Shown: piece after piece, positions 42,662 through 51,335 of the stretch | Numbering within the stretch: the first letter of the stretch is position 1 | Layout: each line of letters begins with the position of its first letter | NCBI RefSeq assembly: GCF_000308875.1 | Contig: NZ_BAGL01000063.1 | Coordinates: forward strand, 62,001 to 126,000 | Direction: 5' to 3' | From: Nocardia transvalensis NBRC 15921 | GTDB taxonomy: Bacteria; Actinomycetota; Actinomycetes; Mycobacteriales; Mycobacteriaceae | DNA length: 64,000 bases | Made by a program: the position numbers and the translations under genes | Notes under the pieces: model-generated | What the model was told of the DNA's origin: nothing | The model's input: only the letters and a program-made list of their open reading frames with translations | Databases searched by the model: none

Positions 42662-44500
42662 TCAGCGCAGGTACCGGACCTGGCGGCGTTTGGTCTCCGC
42701 GTAGGCCGCGCGGCCGGAAAGGTGTTCGGGCACACCGACTTCCCACGCGGCGCCGGCGTCGGTCCAGTCGGCGGGGCGGGTGGGCACGACGACGACCGCG
42801 GGCCGCGATTCGGCGAGCGCCGCGGCCCGCGCGCCGGCGTAGGCGGCCCGGAATTCCGCCAGATCCGTCGCGACGAACGACGGGCAGCCGAGCGCGCGGG
42901 CATGGGCGGCGAAGTCCACGCGGGGCGGGGCGGTGTGGTTGGTGCGGCAGTGGCGGTAGAAGTTGTTGAAGGGTGGCGCGCCCTGTCCCTCCTGCAACCG
43001 GGCGATGACGGCGTAGCCGTCGTTGTCGCACACCACCGCCACCAGGGGCTGACCGGCGAAGGCCGCGGAGAACAGTTCGGAGTTGAGCATCAGGTAGGAG
43101 CCGTCGCCGAGCAGCGTGGTGACCAGGCCCCGGCGGTGCGCCATGGCCGCGCCCCAGGCGCCCGCGAGTTCGTATCCCATACAGGAGAATCCGTATTCGA
43201 CGTCCATCGTCGGTTCGCCGCCCTCCGCACGCCAGCCGCCGATCAGTTCGCCCGGCAGGCCGCCCGACGCCGTCATGACGTAGTCGTTGGGATCGCTGAG
43301 ATCGTTGACAGCGCCGACGATCTGGGCGTAACTGGGCGTGCCGGACGTGGGGGCGCGCAGCTTGTCGATGTAGCCGTCCCAGTCGGCGCGCGCCGCGGCG
43401 GCACGGGTACTCCAGCTCTGGTCGACCTGCCAGCCCGCCAGCTGCTGCTCCAGATCCTCCAGTGCCGCAGCGGCATCCGCGACGACGGCCAGTGCGCCGT
43501 GTTTGACGGCGTCGAAGCGGGCGGCGTTGATGCTCACGACCGTGGCGCCGGGAGCGAAGACCGTCCACGACGCCGTGGTGAAGTCCTGTAGACGGGTACC
43601 GATCGCCAGCACCAGATCCGCCTCGGCCGCAACGGCATTCGCCGACCCCGAACCGGTGATGCCCAGCGGCCCCGCGTACAGCGGATGCCGGTGCGGCATC
43701 AGGGTCCGGCCTGCGGTGGTCTCGGTCACCGGAATCCAGTGCCGCTGAGCGAATTCCAGTGCCTGCTCCCCCGCCCCCGAATAGCGGACGCCCCCGCCGA
43801 GCACCAGGATCGGCCGCTCGGCGGACGAGATCGCGCGGGCCGCCCGGGCGAGCGCGCCCCGGTCGGCCCGCGGCCGGGCGACGGGGTGGACGACCGGTTC
43901 GAACAGCTCCACCGGGAAGTCGAAGGTCTCGGCCTGGACATCCTGCGGCAGCGCGAGGGTGACCGGCCCGGCGTCGGCGGCGTCTGTCAGGACTCGGGCC
44001 GCTTGGGGCAGGGTGGCGAGTAACTGCTCCGGCCGGGTGATGCGGTCGAAGTAGCGGCTGACGGCACGGAAGGCGTCGTTGGCCGTGACCGTCGCGTCGC
44101 CGAAGTGCTCCACCTGTTGGAGCACCGGATCCGGCGCGCGACCGGCGAAGGTGTCACCCGGAAGCAGCAGCAGCGGAAGGCGGTTCGCGTGCGCGACGCC
44201 GGCCGCGGTGACCATGTTCAGCGCGCCGGGACCGATGGAGGAGGTCGCCACCCCCACCTGCCGCCGATGCGTCGCCTTCGCCAGCCCGACCGCGGCCAGG
44301 GCCATGCCCTGCTCGGTGTGGCCGCGCCAGACCGGGATCACGTCGCGCCGCTCCTCGAGCGCGGTGCCCAGCCCGAGGACGTTGCCGTGCCCGAAGATGG
44401 CGAAAACCGCGGGGAACAAAGGCACTTCGCGGCCGTCCAAGGTCTCCGAGTGCTGGGCGATCATCCACGCGACGAGTGCCTGTGCGGTTGTCAGTTCCAT
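42662..44500 (-). CDS. iolD: Trihydroxycyclohexane-1,2-dione hydrolase IolD
   Basis: ThDP-dependent ring opening of 3D-trihydroxycyclohexane-1,2-dione to 5-deoxy-glucuronate, the third step of myo-inositol breakdown. 612 residues. The N-terminal domain has FGHGNVLGLG and the conserved glutamate region VWRGHTEQGMALAA. The ThDP motif LLGDGSYLMLNSELFSAAFAGQPLVAVVCDNDGY lies in the C-terminal third. It is 22 bases downstream of iolB and is the last catabolic gene of the operon. Confidence 0.95.
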   Translation of the reverse strand: MELTTAQALVAWMIAQHSETLDGREVPLFPAVFAIFGHGNVLGLGTALEERRDVIPVWRGHTEQGMALAAVGLAKATHRRQVGVATSSIGPGALNMVTAAGVAHANRLPLLLLPGDTFAGRAPDPVLQQVEHFGDATVTANDAFRAVSRYFDRITRPEQLLATLPQAARVLTDAADAGPVTLALPQDVQAETFDFPVELFEPVVHPVARPRADRGALARAARAISSAERPILVLGGGVRYSGAGEQALEFAQRHWIPVTETTAGRTLMPHRHPLYAGPLGITGSGSANAVAAEADLVLAIGTRLQDFTTASWTVFAPGATVVSINAARFDAVKHGALAVVADAAAALEDLEQQLAGWQVDQSWSTRAAAARADWDGYIDKLRAPTSGTPSYAQIVGAVNDLSDPNDYVMTASGGLPGELIGGWRAEGGEPTMDVEYGFSCMGYELAGAWGAAMAHRRGLVTTLLGDGSYLMLNSELFSAAFAGQPLVAVVCDNDGYAVIARLQEGQGAPPFNNFYRHCRTNHTAPPRVDFAAHARALGCPSFVATDLAEFRAAYAGARAAALAESRPAVVVVPTRPADWTDAGAAWEVGVPEHLSGRAAYAETKRRQVRYLR

Positions 44501-44522
44501 GTGAATCGCCCCTTGTCGCTGC

Positions 44523-45416
44523 TTACTTCACCCGCCCCCGGTGGCTGGTGACCGGGCAGCGCGGGTCTGGTGCTACGCCTTCCCAGCTTGCCCGGACCCA
44601 GCCGTGGGCCGGGTCGTCGCAGAAGGCCATCGACCGGTCCGGCGCGGGACCGGCCAGGATATTGAGGTAATAGAGGGGATATCCGGGCGCGGCGACGCAC
44701 GGGCCGTGGTAGCCGCGCGGTATCAGGAAGACGTCGCCGTCGCGCACGGCGACGTTCTCGTTCAGCGTGCCGTCGGCGGTGTAGGTCCGGTGCAGGCCGA
44801 AACCCTCCGGGGACGGGGTGATTCCGTCGCGTCCGGCAACACGGAAGTAGTAGATCTCCTCGTTCACCACTTCGCACTCGCTCGCCTCGTCGTGCTTGTG
44901 CGGCGGATACGAGGACCAGTTGCCGCCGGGCGTGATCAGCTCGCAGGCATTCAGCTTGTCGGCATGGTCCCAGACACCGGGGGTCCCGAAATTGGTCACC
45001 TGCCGCGTCGACTCGCCCGCGCCCCGGACCTCCACCGGAACTTCCTCGGCCGGGCCGTATTTCGGTTCCAGCCTTCGCGTGCACCGCGCCATCGGCAGCG
45101 CGATCTCAGCAGCACCTCCGGCCGACAGCAACTCCACCTCCGCATCGCGGGGGACGTAGGCGAAGTCGGTCACCCGCGTGAAAACCGAATCCCTGCCGCT
45201 CAATTCGAACTCGACGCCGTCGACGCGCACGGTGCACCCGCCGGAGAGCGGCAGCACGAACGCTTCGTACTCACCCGTGTGAACAGTGCGGGAAACGCCT
45301 GTGGCCACACGCAATACCCGCAACCCGGTGTACGCCCACCCCGCCGCCTCTGCCGCCAGTCGAACGGGGTCATCGGAGTCGACGAGAGTCCCTGCCGGGT
45401 AGTGCAGTTCACTCAT
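44523..45416 (-). CDS. iolB: 5-deoxy-glucuronate isomerase IolB
   Basis: Isomerises 5-deoxy-D-glucuronate to 2-deoxy-5-keto-D-gluconate in inositol breakdown. 297 residues, double cupin. YPPHKHDEASECEVVNEEIYYFRV carries the metal-binding histidines and glutamate; PRGYHGPCVAAPGYPLYYLNILAGP is the C-terminal family signature. ATG 45416 overlaps the aldolase stop by 4 bases (ATGA). Confidence 0.95.
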   Translation of the reverse strand: MSELHYPAGTLVDSDDPVRLAAEAAGWAYTGLRVLRVATGVSRTVHTGEYEAFVLPLSGGCTVRVDGVEFELSGRDSVFTRVTDFAYVPRDAEVELLSAGGAAEIALPMARCTRRLEPKYGPAEEVPVEVRGAGESTRQVTNFGTPGVWDHADKLNACELITPGGNWSSYPPHKHDEASECEVVNEEIYYFRVAGRDGITPSPEGFGLHRTYTADGTLNENVAVRDGDVFLIPRGYHGPCVAAPGYPLYYLNILAGPAPDRSMAFCDDPAHGWVRASWEGVAPDPRCPVTSHRGRVK

Positions 45417-46351
45417 TCCTCCCCCTTCCGTCCTCGCGCCTCCCGCAGGATCTTCGCAGCGGACTCGACAGCCCCCGCCACGTCACCGTTCGGGGGGTAC
45501 AGCAGGGTGCGGCCGACCACCAGGCCGCGGGCGACGTCGTGCCCGAGCGCCTTACCCCAGGAGGCCATATCCGTGGCGGCATCACCGGAGGGCACTCCGC
45601 CCAGCAGCAGGACCGGCAGGGTGGTGGCGTCGAGGACCGAGACATCCTGCGGCGCGGGCATCTTCAGCCAGGTGTGCGCCGACGTGACGCCCAGCCCGGA
45701 GGCGATCGTGATGGCCCGTTGCAGCGAGAACGAATCCTTCTGCATGGTCAGCGATCCCGACTCGTCACGGTGGTACGGCAGTGGTTCCACCATCGCCATG
45801 AGCCCGTGCGCGGCCAGTTCGGACACGGCGCGAGCGCAGGCGTGCAGGGTGGGGATGGTGCCGCGATCCGAATCCACCAGCCGCAGCAGCATCTTGCCGC
45901 CGTCGAGCCCGTAGTCGACGAGGGACCGGGCGTCGTAGCCGGTGAACCGGTCGTCGATCTCCCAGTCCGCCCCGGCCAGCCCACCGCGATTCATCGACCC
46001 GATGACGACCTTGTCGTGCAGGGCGTCGAGCAGCAGCAGTTCCTCGACGATATCGGGCGACCCGAGCACCCCGTCCACGGACGGATTGTCGAGCGCGATG
46101 AGCAAGCGCTCCAGCAGCATTCGCCGATCCGCCATCGCGGTGCGGTCCGAACCGACGCCGAGCGCGCCCCGCGCCGGATGGTCGGCGGCGACGAGGAACA
46201 GCGTCCCGGTGTCCGACAGCAGCGTCGCCCGGGGCCGCCGCGCGGCGTAGGCCCGCGTGATCGCGCCGGGATCGGAGACCCGTATCCGCAGGAGTTCGCG
46301 CCACCGGTCGTCGGTCAGGCGCGCGGCGCCGGCCGTACCCGCTAGGTGCAC
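45413..46351 (-). CDS. Class I-type aldolase of the inositol cluster
   Basis: 312 residues. It has the (beta/alpha)8 features of the Cgl0159/DeoC-LacD group found in actinobacterial iol clusters: VAADHPARGALGVG near residue 52, MNRGGLAGADWEIDDRFTGYDA, GGKMLLRLVD, and a late lysine in HTWLKMPAP that could form the Schiff base. The likely job is cleavage of 2-deoxy-5-keto-gluconate-6-phosphate, the step done by IolJ in Bacillus; this is an inference from the family and from its place between iolC (kinase) and iolB. GTG 46351 overlaps the end of iolC by 10 bases. Confidence 0.85.
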   Translation of the reverse strand: MHLAGTAGAARLTDDRWRELLRIRVSDPGAITRAYAARRPRATLLSDTGTLFLVAADHPARGALGVGSDRTAMADRRMLLERLLIALDNPSVDGVLGSPDIVEELLLLDALHDKVVIGSMNRGGLAGADWEIDDRFTGYDARSLVDYGLDGGKMLLRLVDSDRGTIPTLHACARAVSELAAHGLMAMVEPLPYHRDESGSLTMQKDSFSLQRAITIASGLGVTSAHTWLKMPAPQDVSVLDATTLPVLLLGGVPSGDAATDMASWGKALGHDVARGLVVGRTLLYPPNGDVAGAVESAAKILREARGRKGEE

Positions 46352-47280
46352 AGCATCTCCTCTATCTCCGCGTGCGACGGCATGGCGTCGGCGCAGGCCA
46401 GCCGCGAAGCCACCAGCGCCCCGGCCGCGTTCGCGTAGACCGCGACGCGCCGCGGGTCCCAGTCCGACAGCAGGCCGTGCACGAGCGCCCCGCCGAAGGC
46501 GTCACCCGCGCCGAGCCCGCACACCACCTCCACCGGGCACGGCGGCACGGTCCAGCGCTCGGCAGCGGTGGCGACCAGCACCCCGTCGGCCCCGCGTTTG
46601 ATCACCACGAGCCGTACGCCGCGGGCGAGGAGCCGGTCGGCCGCCTCGTCCGGGTCGGCGCTGCCGACCGCCACCCGCGCCTCGGTCCGGTTGCCCACCA
46701 CCACGTTCACGTGATCGAGCATCCAGCCGATCTCCCGGCGCGCGGCGGCCTCGTCCGGCCAGAACATCGGCCGGTAGTCCAGGTCGAGGACCGTGTGCCC
46801 GGCACGCCCGCGGCGCTCGAGGATGGCGCGCTGAGTGCCGCGGGCGGGTTCGGCGCTCACCCCGGTCCCCGTCACCCACAGCAGCGGCACGGAATCGACC
46901 GTCTCCCACGGCACGTCGTCGGCGGTGAGGGTCAGGTCGGGCGCGATGGGCGCGCGGTAGAACAGCAGCGGCGGATCGGCGGGCGGGTTCAGTTCGCAGA
47001 ACACCACGGGCGTATGCAGATCCGGCGCGGTCGACACGTGACGGGGCGAGACGCCGAAGCCGTCCAGGGCGTGCCGCACGAAGTCGCCGAACCCGTCCGG
47101 CCCCACCTTGGTGAGTACCGCGCTGCGGCGGCCGAGCCGGGCGGCGGCCACGGCCACGTTGGTCGCGGTGCCGCCCAGGAACTTCGCGAACGTCCGCACC
47201 TCGGCCAGCGGCACGCCGCTCTGCTGCGGGTACAGGTCGACACCCACCCGACCGACGGTCAGCGCCTCGAGGTCCGTCAC
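46342..47280 (-). CDS. iolC: 5-dehydro-2-deoxygluconokinase IolC
   Basis: PfkB-family sugar kinase phosphorylating 2-deoxy-5-keto-D-gluconate at C6. 312 residues from GTG 47280, which overlaps the stop of the ABC ATPase gene (GTGA). The PfkB signature 1 is seen as FLGGTATNVAVAAARLG, and signature 2 as VVCGLGAGDAFGGALVHGL with the catalytic aspartate. LDLDYRPMFWPDEAAARREI is typical of IolC. Confidence 0.94.
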   Translation of the reverse strand: MTDLEALTVGRVGVDLYPQQSGVPLAEVRTFAKFLGGTATNVAVAAARLGRRSAVLTKVGPDGFGDFVRHALDGFGVSPRHVSTAPDLHTPVVFCELNPPADPPLLFYRAPIAPDLTLTADDVPWETVDSVPLLWVTGTGVSAEPARGTQRAILERRGRAGHTVLDLDYRPMFWPDEAAARREIGWMLDHVNVVVGNRTEARVAVGSADPDEAADRLLARGVRLVVIKRGADGVLVATAAERWTVPPCPVEVVCGLGAGDAFGGALVHGLLSDWDPRRVAVYANAAGALVASRLACADAMPSHAEIEEMLCT

Positions 47281-48059
47281 GGCACCACCCGCTCCAATTC
47301 GTGCTGCAACGCATCGAGTTCCGCGCCGCCGGCCATCTGCCGGGTCAGCTCGGGCAGGTCGATCTCGGACTTCTCGTAGGAGCCGAGGACGGCGCCGCGC
47401 TTGAGGAGCAGGAACCGGTCGCCGACCGGGTAGGCGTGATGCGGATTGTGGGTGATCAGGATGACCCCCAGCCCCCGGTCGCGGGCCTGCACGACGTAGC
47501 GCAGCACCACGCCGGACTGCTTGACGCCCAGCGCCGCGGTCGGTTCGTCGAGGATCAGCACCTTCGCGCCGTAGTGCACCGCGCGCGCGATGGCGATGCA
47601 CTGGCGCTGACCACCCGACAGCGTCCCGACCGGCTGTTCCATGTCGCGCAGGTCGATACCCATGTCCGACAGCGCCTTCCGTGCGATATCGCGCGCCTTG
47701 CCCCGGTCGAGCAGTCGCAGGGGGCCGACGCCGATGGTGGGTTCGGAGCCGAGCACGAAGTTGCGCCACACGCTCATCAGCGGCACCACCGCCAGGTCCT
47801 GGTACACGGTCGCGATGCCGCGATCGAGCGCCGCGCGGGGCGAGTCGAATCGGGTCGTCTCGCCGTTCACCCGCAGTTCGCCGGTGTCGTGCCGATGCAC
47901 CCCGGCCAGGATCTTGATGAGCGTGGACTTCCCCGCGCCGTTGTCGCCCAGCACGCAGGTGACCTCGCCCGCGTTGACCACCGTGGACACGTCCCGCAAC
48001 GCGACCACACCGCCGTAACTCTTTCCGATATCGATGGTTTCGATCAGCGGCACCGTCAT
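47277..48059 (-). CDS. Sugar ABC transporter ATPase
   Basis: 260 residues, a single nucleotide-binding domain. Walker A is LGDNGAGKST, signature VGTLSGGQRQCIAIARAV, Walker B VLILDEPTAALG, switch histidine ITHN. It belongs to the short CUT2-type ATPases (FrcA-like) rather than the duplicated RbsA/MglA type. It works with the permease and binding lipoprotein encoded immediately upstream. Overlaps of 4 bases at both ends show tight coupling. Myo-inositol is the likely substrate by context. Confidence 0.94.
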   Translation of the reverse strand: MTVPLIETIDIGKSYGGVVALRDVSTVVNAGEVTCVLGDNGAGKSTLIKILAGVHRHDTGELRVNGETTRFDSPRAALDRGIATVYQDLAVVPLMSVWRNFVLGSEPTIGVGPLRLLDRGKARDIARKALSDMGIDLRDMEQPVGTLSGGQRQCIAIARAVHYGAKVLILDEPTAALGVKQSGVVLRYVVQARDRGLGVILITHNPHHAYPVGDRFLLLKRGAVLGSYEKSEIDLPELTRQMAGGAELDALQHELERVVP

Positions 48060-49099
48060 CGTCGTACCCTCTCCGCCCGCTTCTTGAACGCGTTGTTGAC
48101 CAGGACCGCCGCCAGCAGCAGGACGCCGAGGAACAACATGAACCAGTCGCTGTCCCAGCGCGCGAAGACGATGCCCTGCCGCGCCATGCCGAAGATCAGC
48201 GCGCCGATCGCCGCGCCGACCACCGACCCGAATCCGCCGGTGAGCAGGCAGCCCCCGACCACCGCGGCGATGATGTACTGGAATTCCAGTCCCACACCCT
48301 GATTGGCCTGCACGCTGGCGAACCGCAGGATGTTGCAGGACCCGACCACCCAGCCCGCGAACGCGGTCGTCATGAACAGGACGATCTTCGTCCGCATCGC
48401 GGGCACGCCGACCGCGCGGGCGCTGGGCAGCGCGCCGCCGACAGCGAAGACCCAGTTGCCGAACCGGGTTCGCATCAGCACCAGCGTCGCGACGGCCGTG
48501 AGCACGATCCACCACACCACCGACGCCTGGATACGGGCGTCGCCGATATCGGTGGTGGAGGCGAAAACCCAACCGGCCGAGGTGTATCCGGACGCCGACC
48601 GCATCCCCGACACCTGCACGGTTCCCGTGATCAGCCGCGTGACACCGAGATTGACGCCTTGCAGGGCGAGGAACGTGCCGAGGGTGACGATGAAACTGGG
48701 CAGCTCGGTCCGCATCACCAGCCAGCCGTTCAGCGCGCCGACGGCCAGCGCGAACAGCAGCGACACCAGCAGCGCCGGCCACACGTTCCAGCCGGCCTCC
48801 ACCGAGAGCAACGCCGTGACCAGCGCGGTGGACGCCGTCATCACGCCCGCCGACAGGTCGAACTCACCGCCGATCATCAGCAGTGACACCGCCACCGCCA
48901 TGATGCCGAGGGTCGAGGCGTCGTCGAGCCAGGTGGCGACCCCGAGCGGGCTGAGGAATTTGTCGGTGATCACCGAGAAGAACACGAACACCAGCACGGC
49001 GCCGAGCGCGGCGCCGATCTCGGGCCGCACGATCATCCGGTTCAGTAGCGAGGCGCGCTGGTCCGGGTCCACCGCGGAAACATCTGTGGCAACACTCAT
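48056..49099 (-). CDS. Sugar ABC transporter permease, CUT2 family
   Basis: 347 residues from ATG 49099 with about nine to ten hydrophobic segments. MIGGEFDLSAGVMTA and ELPSFIVTLGTFLALQGVNLGVTRLITG are characteristic of RbsC/FrcB-type permeases; the EAA-like loop is IAAVVGGCLLTGGFGSVVGAAIGALIFG. It forms the membrane channel for the transporter and is preceded by the binding protein 17 bases upstream. Confidence 0.93.
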   Translation of the reverse strand: MSVATDVSAVDPDQRASLLNRMIVRPEIGAALGAVLVFVFFSVITDKFLSPLGVATWLDDASTLGIMAVAVSLLMIGGEFDLSAGVMTASTALVTALLSVEAGWNVWPALLVSLLFALAVGALNGWLVMRTELPSFIVTLGTFLALQGVNLGVTRLITGTVQVSGMRSASGYTSAGWVFASTTDIGDARIQASVVWWIVLTAVATLVLMRTRFGNWVFAVGGALPSARAVGVPAMRTKIVLFMTTAFAGWVVGSCNILRFASVQANQGVGLEFQYIIAAVVGGCLLTGGFGSVVGAAIGALIFGMARQGIVFARWDSDWFMLFLGVLLLAAVLVNNAFKKRAERVRR

Positions 49100-49116
49100 C
49101 TCGTCCACTCCTGTTC

Positions 49117-50115
49117 TCAGCGGGTGCCCTGTGCCACGAGTTCCGCGACGGCGTCGACGTTTCCGGAGTCGACGAAAGCCGGTCCGGTCTGCACCGGACG
49201 GCCGCCGCCGACGGTGTTCAGATTGGTCCGGTACAGCTGCAGCATCACCACCGGCAGATAACCCTGCTCGTACTGCTGCTGGTCGACGGCGAACAGCAGC
49301 GTGCCGGCCCGGATCGCGTCCACCACATCGGAGTTCAGGTCGAAGGTGGCCACCGTCGCGGCCGACCTCGACTCCCCCGCCGCCGACACCGCGCGCGCCG
49401 CGATCTGCGAATTCAGCGTCAGTACCGCGTCGATCGACCGGTCGGCCTCCAGCGCCCCCTTGATACGGGCCTGGGCGTCGGTCGGATTGTTGATGTCGAC
49501 CTGCAGGGTGGTGGCATTGCCGAAGCCCTGGATCGCACCACCGCACCGCTCGGCCGCGCTGACATTGCCGGCCTCGTGAATCACGCAGAGCATCTTGGAC
49601 TTCCCGGCATCCTTCAGCCTTCGGCCCGCGGCCTCCCCCGCCGACCGCTCGCTCTGGCCCACGTGCCCGATCGCCCCCACCTTCGCGCTCTCGGCCTCGC
49701 CGGAGTTGATGGTCACCACCGGAATGCCCGCCGCCACGGCCCGTTCGACGGACGGACGCAGCGCCTCCGGATTCGCCATCGACACGACCAGCCCGCCGAC
49801 GCCCTGCGCCACCGCGTTGTCGATCAGCTTGGCCTGCTCGCCGGGATCGCCGGCGGAGTTGTATTCGACGCGGACACCGAGATCCCGACCGGCCGCCTCG
49901 GCGCCGTTCTTCACCACGTTCCAGAAAGCGTCGCCGGGGGTGCCGTGCGAGACCACCGCGACCGATTCGAGTCTGCCCGCGGCGACCGGCGCCTTGGTCT
50001 GCGACGAGGCCGGAACATCGGCGCCCGGTCCGCTGCACGCGGCCAGCAGCAGCCCGGCGGCCAGCCACGGCAGGAGGCGGCGGCCCCTCGCGCCGAATCG
50101 AGACTTCGTTGTCAT
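49117..50115 (-). CDS. Sugar-binding lipoprotein of the ABC transporter
   Basis: 332 residues. A lipoprotein signal peptide ends in LLAAC with the acylated cysteine at 27. The rest is a periplasmic-binding-protein type 1 fold: VAVVSHGTPGDAFWNVVKNGAEAAGRDLGV, AKLIDNAVAQGVGGLVVSMANPEAL, and TLNSQIAARAVSAAG. This is the RbsB/XylF-like family used with CUT2 permeases. Myo-inositol as ligand is inferred from the surrounding iol genes. The homologous transporters in proteobacteria (IbpA-IatP-IatA) have the same layout. Confidence 0.92.
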   Translation of the reverse strand: MTTKSRFGARGRRLLPWLAAGLLLAACSGPGADVPASSQTKAPVAAGRLESVAVVSHGTPGDAFWNVVKNGAEAAGRDLGVRVEYNSAGDPGEQAKLIDNAVAQGVGGLVVSMANPEALRPSVERAVAAGIPVVTINSGEAESAKVGAIGHVGQSERSAGEAAGRRLKDAGKSKMLCVIHEAGNVSAAERCGGAIQGFGNATTLQVDINNPTDAQARIKGALEADRSIDAVLTLNSQIAARAVSAAGESRSAATVATFDLNSDVVDAIRAGTLLFAVDQQQYEQGYLPVVMLQLYRTNLNTVGGGRPVQTGPAFVDSGNVDAVAELVAQGTR

Positions 50116-50152
50116 GGGCTCCTACTATCAACGGGATGCGCATACCGAACGA

Positions 50153-51067
50153 TCAACGGGGCACCGGGGTGGCCAGCGGCACGCCGGGACAGCCTATGTC
50201 CGCCAGATAGCGGAGGCTGCGGGCGGTGTCGCGGGTCGGGACGGCCGCGGTGTCGCCCGGCGCCAAGGCCGTATCCTGCTCGATCACATACCAGCCCCGA
50301 TAGCCCGCGTCCCGGGCGCAGCGCACGAGGGCCTCGATATCGACATCCCCCTCCCCCAGCGGGGCGTACAGCCCCCGCCGCACGGCCTGGCTGTATTCCA
50401 TTGTTCCGCTGCGGATCTCGTCGGCGAGGGCGTTTCGCACATCTTTGAGGTGGATGTGGCCGATGCGATCGGCGTACCGGCGGGCCAGGCGCACCGGGTC
50501 GGCGCCGCCGACCAGCAGGTGGCCGGTGTCGAGGCAGATGTCGAGGTCGGAGTCGGCGAGGAAGCGTTCCACCTCGGCCTCGGTCTCGACGTGAGTGCCG
50601 ACATGCGGGTGCAGCACCGCGCGCAGGCCGTATTCGGCGGCGATATCGCGGAGGGTGGCGGCGGTGTCGATCAGCGTGCGCCACTCGTGGTCGCTCAGCG
50701 GCGCGCGGGTGTCGTACCCCTCGGTTCCGGTGGCGGCCGCGAGGACCAGCACCTCCGCGCCGAGGCCCGCGAACAGGGCGGCGCTGCGCCGGGCGGCGGC
50801 CATCGCGCGACCCGATTCGCGGTGCAGGGGCAGGGCCAGGAATCCGCCGATGACGCCGATTCCCCACGGGGCGAGCAGATCACGCGCCGCGGCGGGCTCG
50901 CCCGGCAGGTATCCGGGCGGGCCGATTTCGGTGGCGGTGAGGCCCAAGGCGGCCATCTCGGACAGCACGGTGCCCGCGTCGAGCACGTGGCCCCAGCCGG
51001 GTACCTCGCAGACTCCCCAGGAGATCGGTGCGGCGGCGATGCGCAGCGGGTGCGTCGGTTCGGTCAT
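50153..51067 (-). CDS. iolE: Inosose dehydratase-like TIM-barrel protein
   Basis: 304 residues from ATG 51067 with AGGAGA upstream; the ORF extends further but without family residues. It starts RIAAAPISWGVCEVPGWG, the IolE-type opening, and has LHPHVGTHVETEAEVERFL, ICLDTGHLLVGGADP and IGHIHLKDV with the metal-binding histidines, aspartate and glutamate of the xylose-isomerase-like barrel. IolE dehydrates 2-keto-myo-inositol, the second step of the pathway. It is the first gene of the leftward operon, directly beside the LacI operators. An inositol-related epimerase is the alternative. Confidence 0.85.
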   Translation of the reverse strand: MTEPTHPLRIAAAPISWGVCEVPGWGHVLDAGTVLSEMAALGLTATEIGPPGYLPGEPAAARDLLAPWGIGVIGGFLALPLHRESGRAMAAARRSAALFAGLGAEVLVLAAATGTEGYDTRAPLSDHEWRTLIDTAATLRDIAAEYGLRAVLHPHVGTHVETEAEVERFLADSDLDICLDTGHLLVGGADPVRLARRYADRIGHIHLKDVRNALADEIRSGTMEYSQAVRRGLYAPLGEGDVDIEALVRCARDAGYRGWYVIEQDTALAPGDTAAVPTRDTARSLRYLADIGCPGVPLATPVPR

Positions 51068-51093
51068 CGGGGCTTCTCCTCGACGGACGAGTA

Positions 51094-51122
51094 GGAGCGC
51101 TCCGGACATTGGAGCGCTCCAA
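51094..51122. promoter_or_regulatory. Tandem LacI-type operators upstream of iolE
   Basis: GGAGCGCTCC occurs at 51094-51103 and again at 51111-51120. The second is part of the perfect 14-bp palindrome TTGGAGCGCTCCAA (51109-51122). Their centres are 17 bases apart, that is on nearly the same face of the helix after 1.6 turns. The central CG and the flanking symmetry are typical of LacI/GalR-family sites. Confidence 0.8.
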
Positions 51123-51244
51123 CTATGTAACCTGGATCACTGTTGTGTCAAGGGGCCGCACCGGCGGGCAATGGCGCTTCTACCTGGCAATACAGTGCGA
51201 AATGGCTGGCTCGGGCATTACCCGGATCGGTTGCGCTGTCCGTT

Positions 51245-51254
51245 GGAGCGCTCT
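51245..51254. promoter_or_regulatory. Third LacI-type operator upstream of the regulator gene
   Basis: GGAGCGCTCT, preceded by TT, repeats the iolE operator with one change, 82 bases before the lacI-type start codon and about 134 bases from the second operator. Three sites in one divergent gap suggest looping repression of both directions. Confidence 0.75.
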
Positions 51255-51335
51255 ATTGATCGCCTACCGGGGAGCCTGTAATCTTCAGCGCACGCGCCCG
51301 GGTTCGCGCGTTCGATCCACCCCAGGAGGTCATCC

